The position numbers and the translations under genes are program-made. 64,000 nucleotides of DNA, taken from Promethearchaeota archaeon. GTDB taxonomy: Archaea; Asgardarchaeota; Lokiarchaeia; Helarchaeales; RDOG01. Of this stretch, positions 1 through 7,820 are shown piece after piece. How positions within the stretch are numbered: the first letter of the stretch is position 1; the number at the start of each line of letters is the position of its first letter. The notes beneath the pieces are model-generated. The model worked only from the letters and a program-made list of their open reading frames with translations. It was not told the origin of the DNA and made no database searches. The stretch is taken from contig RDOG01000008.1 in NCBI GenBank assembly GCA_011365055.1, positions 62,001 to 126,000 of the forward strand, in the 5' to 3' direction.

Positions 1-150
1 TTGTACATGAGAATGTGAATGCATGGGTAAAATTGCTCCTTTTTCCAATCTAAAATGAACCAACATTAATTGATCTTGATGTGCCATGGTCGTACGATAT
101 ATTCCATCAATCATCTTTATTTCTTTTTTTCCTTTTTTACTCACTTTCAT
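1..150 (-). CDS. cupin-domain protein, 3' part missing (cut by left edge)
   Basis: Reading the minus strand from an ATG at 150 gives 50 codons open to the window edge. The visible part has the first half of a small cupin barrel: a short basic start, then a strand ending in a Gly-Ala-Ile-Leu-Pro turn and the metal-binding motif HSHSHVQ, in the usual G-x-x-x-P-x-H-x-H-x-H-x-Q arrangement of single-domain cupins. Cupins of this size are often metal-binding regulators or sugar and cofactor isomerases, and the substrate cannot be read here. It lies 22 bases downstream of the DNA methyltransferase on the same strand, so they may be co-transcribed. The metal-ligand Glu and second His motif would lie beyond the edge. 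Confidence 0.75.
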   Translation of the reverse strand, partial: MKVSKKGKKEIKMIDGIYRTTMAHQDQLMLVHFRLEKGAILPMHSHSHVQ

Positions 151-172
151 CTAAAATCATCTTGTAAATACA

Positions 173-1078
173 TTATAAAAAATCTTCTAATTTTTTTTGA
201 TTTAAATTATTTTTAATCCTTTTTTTCGCATTTTCAACATAAATTGGATCTTTATCCATACAAATAAAATATCTATTGCTTTGTAATGCAGCTAAAGCTG
301 TTGTACCCACACCACAAAATGGGTCGAGTACTATTTCATCCTTAAAAGTGTATAGTTGGATACATCGGTAAGGCAGTTCTAATGGAAAAGGAGCTGGATG
401 TCCCACCTTTTTAGCTGATTCAGGAGGAAAATCCCATACGCTCTTAGTATAGTTCAGAAACTCATCTTTTTTAATGGTATTTTCCCGTTCATTTTTTTTC
501 CTTGAAAATTTCCCTTTTGAAAATATTAAAATATATTCGTGAATATCTCGCAAAGTTGGATTAGACGCAGAGAGCCAGCTCCCCCAAGCTGTTGAAACTC
601 CAGCACCAGCGCCTTTATTCCAAATTATTTCACCTCTCATAAAAAATCCGATATCTTGCATGATATCAATAATGAATTTATGGTATGGTATGTATGGTTT
701 CCTACCTATGTTAGCAATATTTATACAAGCTCTTCCACCATTAATTAAAACTCTATAAGTTTCTTTAAAAACATCTGTTAATAATCCTATATATTCATTC
801 AGGTTGAGATCAGCATCATATTCTTTTCCAACATTGTAAGGAGGTGAAGTCACCATGAGGTGAATGCATGAATCAGGTATGTTCACCATATTCCTACTAT
901 CTTGACAAAATATTTTATTAAGAAGATTTTTTGGGACAAGTGTTTCAATTTCATTAATTTTTTCATCAATTATTAAATCACCATATAAATTACTTTTATA
1001 AAATGATGATGAATCGTGACTTTCTCGTTTTGAAACACCAAAATTACTGGTTTTAGAAGATTTTTTCTTTTTCATCAT
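173..1078 (-). CDS. site-specific DNA methyltransferase (N4/N6, beta class)
   Basis: The 301-residue protein carries the catalytic motif IV TSPPY at residues 77-81 and the S-adenosylmethionine-binding motif I DPFCGVGTT at 252-260. Motif IV before motif I defines the beta class (N6_N4_Mtase family). A Ser-Pro-Pro-Tyr catalytic tetrad is most typical of N4-cytosine enzymes, although N6-adenine activity is not excluded. A basic N-terminal extension of about 45 residues precedes the domain. Two adjacent ATGs (1078 and 1075) give equivalent starts. No restriction endonuclease is recognisable next to it: upstream is a metallo-beta-lactamase-fold gene 18 bases away on the same strand, downstream a cupin. 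It therefore looks like a solitary methylase. Confidence 0.88.
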   Translation of the reverse strand: MMKKKKSSKTSNFGVSKRESHDSSSFYKSNLYGDLIIDEKINEIETLVPKNLLNKIFCQDSRNMVNIPDSCIHLMVTSPPYNVGKEYDADLNLNEYIGLLTDVFKETYRVLINGGRACINIANIGRKPYIPYHKFIIDIMQDIGFFMRGEIIWNKGAGAGVSTAWGSWLSASNPTLRDIHEYILIFSKGKFSRKKNERENTIKKDEFLNYTKSVWDFPPESAKKVGHPAPFPLELPYRCIQLYTFKDEIVLDPFCGVGTTALAALQSNRYFICMDKDPIYVENAKKRIKNNLNQKKLEDFL

Positions 1079-1096
1079 TCACACGATTTTTTACTC

Positions 1097-2083
1097 TTAT
1101 TTTAAAGAGTAAATTTTTTTATTATTTAAATTTGCGTCCGATGACTTGATCATATCTCTCTTGATTAGATCATCAATATATTTTATTGCCCAAAATTGGG
1201 TCATTTTCATCAATATCGTATAAAATAAGTTGTGAGTAAAATGAGTGCGCTCATATGCGTTTCGTGAAATTTCTTCAAGAGTCATTGGTCTTTTTTTTAA
1301 GCAATTGAGAATACGTAATTGGGCTTGTTTCATATCATCCAAGAAATCCAGAAAATTTTTTTTCTCAATCTCCCATTTATGAGGATAACCATGACCTCTA
1401 ATAACTAATTTGACGTCTAGATCAAGAATTTTTCTAATACTTTTTCGGAAATGTGCTATTGAACAATGTGGATAAGGAGTCCATGGAATAAAATCACCTA
1501 GAAATAATAATTTCTTAGATCGTTCATATAAAACTATAGAATCAGGAGAATGTCCAGGGGTATAAATTACTTCAAGTTTAAAAGGAGAAACTTCAATTAT
1601 ATCGCCTGTTTTTACTTTCTTATTAATTATAATGTCATAATGTTTACCATAATAAAGTCTTGAATACATATAATATCCAATATTTTTGATAAGCCTATCT
1701 TTAATAAATGGATAAAAAGATTCAAGATATTCATCGAAATGTGATGCCATATCTGGATCTCTTGGACTTATTTTACCTTCAATCTTTATACGTTCATGAG
1801 CATAAATTTTTGAGTCGAAAGTTTTTTGAAACAAACCCGAAGCATGGCAATGATCTAGATGACTGTGTGTAATTATCAATTTCGAATCTCTGAATGATGG
1901 ATTGATTGGATTTAACACCCTTTTAATCAAATTGATACCGGGATCTTTAACGGAGCCAGAATCAATAAAAGAAACTTTACCATCTTTTGGATTTCTAATA
2001 ATGATAACATTTGCATTACCAGAAATATCTCTTCTTGGAAATAAAATATAGAGATATTTAGAGACTCGAATGAATTTAACCAT
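1097..2083 (-). CDS. metallo-beta-lactamase-fold hydrolase with C-terminal helical domain
   Basis: The metal-binding signature HSHLDH is at residues 73-78, followed by a ligand His at 178 (PGHSPDS), an Asp at 197 (FLGD) and a His at 231 (RGHG), the complete set of the MBL superfamily. The C-terminal 90 residues are helical with a winged-helix flavour (LEEISRNAYERT), as in LACTB2/glyoxalase-II-like members. Substrates of this subgroup vary (thioesters, RNA, lactones), so no specific reaction is assigned. The product is 328 residues and cytoplasmic, with no signal peptide. It precedes the DNA methyltransferase on the same strand with an 18-base gap. Confidence 0.85.
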   Translation of the reverse strand: MVKFIRVSKYLYILFPRRDISGNANVIIIRNPKDGKVSFIDSGSVKDPGINLIKRVLNPINPSFRDSKLIITHSHLDHCHASGLFQKTFDSKIYAHERIKIEGKISPRDPDMASHFDEYLESFYPFIKDRLIKNIGYYMYSRLYYGKHYDIIINKKVKTGDIIEVSPFKLEVIYTPGHSPDSIVLYERSKKLLFLGDFIPWTPYPHCSIAHFRKSIRKILDLDVKLVIRGHGYPHKWEIEKKNFLDFLDDMKQAQLRILNCLKKRPMTLEEISRNAYERTHFTHNLFYTILMKMTQFWAIKYIDDLIKRDMIKSSDANLNNKKIYSLK

Positions 2084-2233
2084 TGTTTAAAAAAGATATT
2101 TTTGATATTAAAATGTTCCCTTCGTGAAATTTCAAAATTGAACTGATTAATTCATATGAATTTTAGGTATTTTGTGATATTTGAGACTATTTAAAAAAAA
2201 GTCAAGGAAATTAGAATTAAAAAAATTCAGATA

Positions 2234-2752
2234 TTAAAATGCCCCATCCATATAATTATCGGGAAGTTTTAAATCTTCTTTCTTTTTATTTGAAACAGGA
2301 TATTCCATAACACGGTATAATTCTTGAAATCCTAAATTTTCATATAATTTTCTAGCTGTTTGCGTGGCAGCCCTGACATTGACAAGAATTGAATCTACAT
2401 CCATTGTTTTCAAATAATTAATTGCATGCGCTACTAATTCTTTCCCAACACCTTTGCCTCTTGCACTTTCATCTATGATTACGGTTCTTATATAACCTGT
2501 AGAAGTGCCCGTAGGTTCGATATTAATATCAGCTAATAAAAATCCTATAACTCTAGGTTTCCCATCCCCAATATCTTCTTCAGCGATCAACATACCATTT
2601 TTCTTTAATGCGTCATATAAACGCATTTTTAGGCCCCATAAGAAACGCTCTTCTAAGAATTCGGTTCCAGTTAATTCACATAATTGAATCATTAATTTCT
2701 TTGCAGATTCTATGTCAGGCTTTTTGAAACGTCTTATATTTATCGAGCTCAT
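2234..2752 (-). CDS. GNAT-family N-acetyltransferase
   Basis: This 172-residue protein has the single GNAT fold. Motif A with the acetyl-CoA pyrophosphate-binding loop RGKGVG is at residues 98-103, followed by the helix ELVAHAINYLK. Motif B near 135-145 reads TARKLYENLGFQELYRVMEY, the usual end of the domain. The acceptor cannot be deduced; relatives acetylate small amines, antibiotics or protein N-termini. It stands alone on the minus strand, divergent from the Ras-like GTPase. Confidence 0.88.
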   Translation of the reverse strand: MSSINIRRFKKPDIESAKKLMIQLCELTGTEFLEERFLWGLKMRLYDALKKNGMLIAEEDIGDGKPRVIGFLLADINIEPTGTSTGYIRTVIIDESARGKGVGKELVAHAINYLKTMDVDSILVNVRAATQTARKLYENLGFQELYRVMEYPVSNKKKEDLKLPDNYMDGAF

Positions 2753-3060
2753 TTAAATAACCTTGAAATTTTAACTCTTTTGTTACAATCCCCAATTTGG
2801 ATAGTATAATTATGAATATATTTGTCTTATTTAACTCTATTAATTACCTAATTTATAATATATATATCATTTCATTAATTTAATCTTTCTTTAAGATTAT
2901 TATACAAGCTTTATTAATTAATAAGGAAAATATGTATTAAAGATATTTATTTATTTTATTTTAAATTTATATTTGAAAAAAATTGAATGAATGTCCTTGA
3001 TGCGAGTCTTAAAAAATTGAATCTTTATGAAAAAAATCTTCAATAAAGTGTAAAAATAAA
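2753..3060. other. AT-rich spacer between divergent genes
   Basis: This 308-base gap between the GNAT gene (minus) and the Ras-like GTPase gene (plus) holds no reading frame with recognisable content. It must contain both promoters. TATA-like runs occur on both strands around 2855-2870 and 2940-2975, but they are so common in this AT-rich DNA that I do not assign one. Confidence 0.5.
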
Positions 3061-3594
3061 ATGATCGAATTTCAAAACGATGTATGTTTTATTTTAAAAA
3101 TCATTATCATCGGAGAACCCAGTGTGGGAAAGACAAGTTTAATTAGGAATTTTATTGGCGGAAAAATTGAAGTTGAATATAAGCCTACTATAGGAACTGA
3201 TTTATTTCATAACTTTATAACAACTGAGAAAGGAGTAGCTAGTCTTGCGATTTGGGATATAGCTGGGCAATCAAAATGGCAAAGTTTCCGACAAATATAT
3301 TATACAGGAGCACGCGGGGGTCTTGTTGTATATGATTGTTCAAGATTGAATACATTTAGAGCTTTAGAAAATTGGTTTGAAGATGTTAGAAAGTTTTTAC
3401 CTGACATTCCACTTATTTTAATTGAGAATAAAATAGATTTAAAAAATAAAGAGCTTATAACGCAAAATGAAATACAAAGATTAAAAGAAAAATATGATTT
3501 ATTAGAATTTTATAAATCTTCTGCAAAGACAGGGGAAAATGTAGAGAAGATTTTTAAGGCTCTAGCTAATGAATTGGTAGATTATGAATCCTAA
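3061..3594 (+). CDS. Ras/Rab-type small GTPase
   Basis: All five G motifs are present and in order: P-loop GEPSVGKT (18-25), switch I Thr in PTIGT (42-46), DIAGQ (66-70) with the catalytic Gln at 70, NKID (123-126) and SSAK (153-156). At 177 residues it is the length of a bare Ras/Rab G domain. It therefore should bind and hydrolyse GTP as a molecular switch. The C-terminus ends DYES without cysteine, so there is no prenylation site, and membrane association would have to be by a partner. Asgard archaea carry many such GTPases; the effector is unknown. No GAP or GEF is adjacent. The gene is monocistronic, with no clear Shine-Dalgarno site, so it may be leaderless. Confidence 0.93.
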   Translation: MIEFQNDVCFILKIIIIGEPSVGKTSLIRNFIGGKIEVEYKPTIGTDLFHNFITTEKGVASLAIWDIAGQSKWQSFRQIYYTGARGGLVVYDCSRLNTFRALENWFEDVRKFLPDIPLILIENKIDLKNKELITQNEIQRLKEKYDLLEFYKSSAKTGENVEKIFKALANELVDYES

Positions 3595-3670
3595 AATTAA
3601 AAATAGAGGAAATATTTGTCAAATTATTTTTATTTTTTGACTTTTTTTTGATCTCAAACAATTGAAGTAC

Positions 3671-3690
3671 GAAACATATATATTATAATA
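3671..3690 (+). promoter_or_regulatory. TATA-box promoter of the lysine-rich peptide gene
   Basis: A purine-rich BRE-like stretch (gaaac) followed by catatatattataat lies about 75 bases before the TTG start. Transcription would begin near 3705-3710, leaving a leader of about 45-50 bases that ends in a perfect AGGAGGT ribosome-binding site at 3743-3749. Confidence 0.5.
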
Positions 3691-3755
3691 ATTTCTATTT
3701 CTTATCATATCATTCTAATATGCTTAATAAATTATGTTATTTAGGAGGTTAAAAT

Positions 3756-3830
3756 TTGCCGAAAGCAAAAAAAGCTACTAAAGCAAAGAAAGGTGGAAAA
3801 GCAAAGAAAGGCGGAAAAAAGAAAAAATAA
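3756..3830 (+). CDS. 24-residue lysine-rich basic peptide
   Basis: A TTG start at 3756, six bases after a consensus AGGAGGT at 3743-3749, opens a frame of 24 codons: MPKAKKATKAKK followed by two GGKAKK/GGKKKK-type units. Thirteen of 24 residues are Lys, with only Ala, Gly, Pro and Thr besides. The composition is that of histone-H1-like or HMG-type tails and of basic nucleic-acid-binding peptides. It has its own TATA box upstream and a perfect hairpin directly at the stop codon, which argues that it is an expressed gene and not chance AT-rich sequence. Function is unknown; DNA or RNA compaction is a guess. It is too short for most automatic gene callers. Confidence 0.65.
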   Translation: MPKAKKATKAKKGGKAKKGGKKKK

Positions 3831-3855
3831 ATAATTTTTATTTCTAAAAATTATT
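3830..3855 (+). terminator. hairpin terminator after the lysine-rich peptide
   Basis: The arms aataattttta (3830-3840) and taaaaattatt (3845-3855) are perfect 11-base reverse complements with a four-base loop, and a T-rich tract follows from about 3872. The hairpin overlaps the stop codon. The stem is purely A/T, so it is weak by bacterial standards, and the T-rich tract may be the working archaeal signal. Confidence 0.5.
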
Positions 3856-3943
3856 ATTTCGAAAAAACCTTTCTTTATTATTTTTATTTTTATTTATTGA
3901 TTTGTTTTTATAATTTTATTTTATACAAACATCTATTTAAAAT

Positions 3944-5137
3944 CTAATTTATTTTTATATCATTCTCCTCTGCTATATTGATGAATATATTTATTACTTT
4001 CTTTATTTCTTCCCATGTTAATCCATAAGTATTTATTTTAAAGCTTTTAGTTGATCCAGGAAATAAACCTGCTATTTTTTTCTTTTTTAACGCTTTGAAA
4101 AGAAAATATCCTTTGTCTTTATGATTTTTGGATGCCTCATGAAGAGATGGTGTTTCCAATTTTGTTAAAGTATGATTATGTGGCCTTTGGCCAACTTGTT
4201 TTATACCTTCAATCTTTTCAATTTCCTGAACGAAAAAACGGATTTTTTTGACTTCTTCGTCCCAAATTTCTTTTTTAGTTCGTTGTACGATTGTTGGAAA
4301 GCTTGCCATTAATGTAGCTATTGGAGCTCCATAAACTGGCGGACATCCAAATAAATGACATTCTTTGTTTCCAAATTTTCTACCAGACCAATCACCAATT
4401 ATTGATGACTTTTCAAATAATTTATCTGCTAACTTATCGGTGGTTCCTAAGATTCCTATTGGTCCAGAAGCCGCCATACTTTTATGACCACTTGCAATTA
4501 ATATATCAGCGAGTAAATCCATCCCTTTAACGGGCATTACACCAACACTATATGCACCATTTATTACAAATGGAATCGAAAATTTTTTAGATATTTCCCC
4601 CACTTTTTTAGCATTACAAATATTCCCATAATTATAATCAACTTGGGTTAAAACAATAAAAGCAGGAAGTTTTCCAGTTTCTTTTTTAACCATTTCTATT
4701 TTTTCTTCGAATAAATCTTCATAAATAATAAAATCAGGATATCCAGAATTTGGAACCTCTTTTAGCTTAACCAAGTTATCTTCAGCAGCTAAATAAGTTG
4801 TATAATGTGCATTACCATCAAGAATTACTACATCACCAGGCTTAGCTAAGACTTTAAATACTATATTCATTGCCATACGGGATCCAGCTGTTGGTCTTGC
4901 AGTTTCCATGCCCATAAATGTTGCCAAATCATCTAAAAAGTCTTTTATTGGTGGATTCTTAATTGTTTGTAACTTTCCTTCTAAACATAAATCACATACA
5001 GAATATCCATCTCCAAATTCTATTAATGCTTTTTTTGCTGCTTCAGTGAGTTTTCCTGCAGCTTGAATGGGGTGAATATTAATAAAATCAGGCCTTGTTC
5101 GCCTTTTAATTTGACTATATTTTTCTAAGTTTTCCAT
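3944..5137 (-). CDS. pscS: O-phosphoseryl-tRNA:Cys-tRNA synthase (SepCysS)
   Basis: This PLP enzyme converts phosphoseryl-tRNA(Cys) to cysteinyl-tRNA(Cys), the second step of tRNA-dependent cysteine synthesis in methanogens and several Asgard lineages. The 397 residues show the family opening FINIHPIQAAGKLT, the paired cysteines C48 and C51 (SVCDLC) and a third at C265 (LFGCPP), which are the catalytic or cluster-binding cysteines of the family. The PLP-binding Lys is K219 (SGHKSMA). SepRS, its partner, is not in this window. The gene is isolated, with a gene-free kilobase upstream. The family assignment rests on remembered motifs, which match throughout. Confidence 0.9.
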   Translation of the reverse strand: MENLEKYSQIKRRTRPDFINIHPIQAAGKLTEAAKKALIEFGDGYSVCDLCLEGKLQTIKNPPIKDFLDDLATFMGMETARPTAGSRMAMNIVFKVLAKPGDVVILDGNAHYTTYLAAEDNLVKLKEVPNSGYPDFIIYEDLFEEKIEMVKKETGKLPAFIVLTQVDYNYGNICNAKKVGEISKKFSIPFVINGAYSVGVMPVKGMDLLADILIASGHKSMAASGPIGILGTTDKLADKLFEKSSIIGDWSGRKFGNKECHLFGCPPVYGAPIATLMASFPTIVQRTKKEIWDEEVKKIRFFVQEIEKIEGIKQVGQRPHNHTLTKLETPSLHEASKNHKDKGYFLFKALKKKKIAGLFPGSTKSFKINTYGLTWEEIKKVINIFINIAEENDIKIN

Positions 5138-6164
5138 TTATACTCAAGACCAAAAAATCTATTCAATGATAGACAATAAAAAATTATTATTAAGAACACA
5201 TAATTAACGTTATCTTTTTAATTTATAAGAAATACATGTAAATACAACCTTAAAAAGTTAAAATTTATTGGGTAAAGAGAATTATAAAATTGTCGTTAAT
5301 TAGAAATTTATTTAAAGATCCTGATATTTTTGGTAAAAATATCAAATTTTTTTTTATAATGATGAAAAATATTGAGCTCATTATTATCCTCGTCGAAATG
5401 TTTGAATAAATTTAAAATTTTAATGGGAATATTCCCAATGACGATAATTTTTATTTAAAAAGATTAATTTACGTTCTTATCAATAATTTAATTAAATGTT
5501 ATTTTTAAATTATTTATATTTGTCCCAGAAATAGTAAAAGATTTATTTTTAAGATAACTTTTAAGCTTGCTTAAGTTAAATATTATATTTTATCTTCTAC
5601 TTTAGCTTCAAAAATTAGAAATGGTTTCGTATTTTCTTTATATATGACGTAATTACATATAAAAATCCATAATGTTATGAGTATCATTAATTTTGTTTCA
5701 ATTAACGAAATAATATATATTATTGATAAAAATAATTTTATAATTAATTATACTTATGAAAATTTTATTTTTTCTGTTTTTACTTATTAATTATACATAT
5801 AAGTTATTTAAAAATTTTGTTAAAATGCATGAACTCTCGTTAAGCTAGCTTGCTTTTTAAAATTATTGTTAAAAAGAACGTTCCTAATTCTAAATCATGG
5901 AATTATCTTAAAAATTACAGAATTAAGAAATTTATTTATCAAAAATAATGCTAAACAATCTCAAAGTTATCCAAATTATTATTTGATTCAAAATTTTCAT
6001 TCAAACTTTATAAAAATCATAGAATAATTATATAATCTTTTTATTACAGAGATAAATTTTAAGGGAATGATAAATATTAATCTGAGATATGATATTTAAT
6101 AGCAGAACGTTACTCTTGGTATAATTATTAGTATATTAAATAGTCTGATAGAGAATTTAAGTGA
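5138..6164. other. 1-kb gene-free AT-rich region
   Basis: No frame longer than a few dozen codons looks real here, and no tRNA-like or repeat-array structure is visible. The most distinctive element is a perfect 14-base palindrome TGGGAATATTCCCA at 5424-5437. Two related short palindromic patches sit near 5571-5585 (taagcttgctta) and 5840-5855 (aagctagctt). The region must also hold the promoter of pscS. I see nothing else to annotate. Confidence 0.5.
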
Positions 6165-6491
6165 TCAAACTTTTCTTTTCGTCCACCGATTTAAATCTCT
6201 TTTATCGTATTTTTTTATTATTTTATCAAAAGCTTTTACCAAATCAATCTTGTAATAATTTGCCATGCATATAATTGAAAATAAAAGATCAGCCAATTCT
6301 TCGGAAATTCGTTCAATTTCGTCTATATCATTTTTTTTCTTCTTATATTTTTCTAGACTATTAATTTCTCTCGATAGTTCACCCACTTCCTCCATGATTG
6401 ATGCAAGCATAGATAATGGTGGCCAATATCCCTCTTCAAATTGGTTTATCCATTTATCTACTTCTTCTGCAATATCATTTAGACTTTTCAA
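6165..6491 (-). CDS. MazG-like nucleotide pyrophosphohydrolase
   Basis: This 108-residue all-alpha protein has the MazG/dUTPase-like metal site: EEVGE at 34-38 and EELAD at 64-68, matching the E-x-x-E followed by E-x-x-D signature that binds Mg2+. Proteins of this single-domain type hydrolyse non-canonical or excess NTPs to NMP and pyrophosphate. It lies alone, divergent from the coiled-coil protein at 6638. Confidence 0.88.
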   Translation of the reverse strand: MKSLNDIAEEVDKWINQFEEGYWPPLSMLASIMEEVGELSREINSLEKYKKKKNDIDEIERISEELADLLFSIICMANYYKIDLVKAFDKIIKKYDKRDLNRWTKRKV

Positions 6492-6637
6492 TTAAAAAAC
6501 CTCGATATCTGGTTAATTTCTTTAACTTTTTTAAAGTGAAATTCGATATGTACAATTAAAAAACTTTTAATTTAAAGGATGACTCATAAGATATTACTGT
6601 AGAATTCTCTTTTCATTAAGGATTTTTGTGAGTTAGA

Positions 6638-7777
6638 ATGTCAACGGATCCAGATTATGAAATGTCAATTAAAAATGATATAGTTCCAACTATAGCAATT
6701 AAATTAGAAAAAAAAGTGGATCCAAGCGTGTTATTTCGGCTACCGGTTGATGTTTTAGACCACATTTTCGGATTGTTATATCAAGATACAACAATAAGTT
6801 CTGCGAGCATATCCCAAATTATATTAGATAATAAAGAAACCCCAGAAAAAATTATTGGTATCCTAGATCAAGAACTTCAACAAACGATGGATATTCCAGA
6901 TACTTATAATGAGAGAGAAGACATCATCGCAGGAATTTTAATCAACGTAGTTGAAGAATATGTGGGAACAGATTTAAAAAAAGAAATAGAGAGACGATTA
7001 AGGGAAATTAATAACATTGATAAGTTAAATAAGATGGCTCAAATGTCATTAGTTGAGTTAGAAGTTGCGTTGGAATTGAGACCTGCACTCCAAGTACCAG
7101 AGAACATGCAATCATCAATAAGAACATCCCCCACACCTCGGATTATTAGACCAGGTACTCCAGATGTCGAAGTTTTGGCTGCTGAAGAGATTTCACAAAC
7201 TAACGAATCACCAATTGTTCCCTTCGTTTCACAAAAACCAACCCCTAAACCTGCACCTCAAGCAACTACTCCAAAACCTGCAGCTACACCAGATCAAGAC
7301 AAAGTCCTCGCTGAAAGAAAAGCGAAAGTAGAGCAATTGATGAAACAAATTGAGAAATTATTTTCAAAAGCAAAGATAAAATTAGAAGAACATTTAAACG
7401 ATCTTGAAGTATTGAAGAGAATTCACCCAGATAGGTTAGAAAAATTCATTGATTTATTAAAAATTGCCAAAAAGAAGCAAGCTGAAGCATTTATGGATTG
7501 GTTTGTCATTTCACAACAAATTGAAGAGATAGATGTTCTTGTCACGCATTGGCAGGGCATTGTAGAAGGTGCAGGAGTCTTTAGAGCAGCGATACCTGTT
7601 GCCAGGTATGATGCGATTCTCCCAGATCTAACAATAAAAGATCTTGAACATTTTATTGTACGGGCAAGACGTGCAGTTGCAGAAGTTCAAGAATCTCAGG
7701 ATATAAATGAACGATTCATTGGAATAGAAGAAATAAAAGAATTAGCATCTGATTTAATGAGAAAAGCAATATATTAA
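6638..7777 (+). CDS. uncharacterised protein with helical domains joined by a Pro/Ala linker
   Basis: I do not recognise this 379-residue protein. It has a mostly helical acidic N-terminal part (about 1-150), a low-complexity linker rich in Pro, Ala and Thr (about 155-225, including a PKPAPQATTPKPAATP stretch), and a charged, probably coiled-coil C-terminal part (about 225-379). There is no signal peptide or membrane segment. The neighbouring TaqI-type methyltransferase begins 44 bases downstream on the same strand, so an operon is possible, but nothing in the protein resembles a nuclease or specificity subunit. Confidence 0.7.
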   Translation: MSTDPDYEMSIKNDIVPTIAIKLEKKVDPSVLFRLPVDVLDHIFGLLYQDTTISSASISQIILDNKETPEKIIGILDQELQQTMDIPDTYNEREDIIAGILINVVEEYVGTDLKKEIERRLREINNIDKLNKMAQMSLVELEVALELRPALQVPENMQSSIRTSPTPRIIRPGTPDVEVLAAEEISQTNESPIVPFVSQKPTPKPAPQATTPKPAATPDQDKVLAERKAKVEQLMKQIEKLFSKAKIKLEEHLNDLEVLKRIHPDRLEKFIDLLKIAKKKQAEAFMDWFVISQQIEEIDVLVTHWQGIVEGAGVFRAAIPVARYDAILPDLTIKDLEHFIVRARRAVAEVQESQDINERFIGIEEIKELASDLMRKAIY

Positions 7778-7820
7778 TTGGAATAAAAAAATTTATTTTT
7801 CATATATTCCTAATTAAAAC

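Noticed and set aside
5359..5412. Short hydrophobic frame (16 codons) at 5359
   Set aside because: No ribosome-binding site or promoter fits, and short frames like this arise often by chance in AT-rich DNA.
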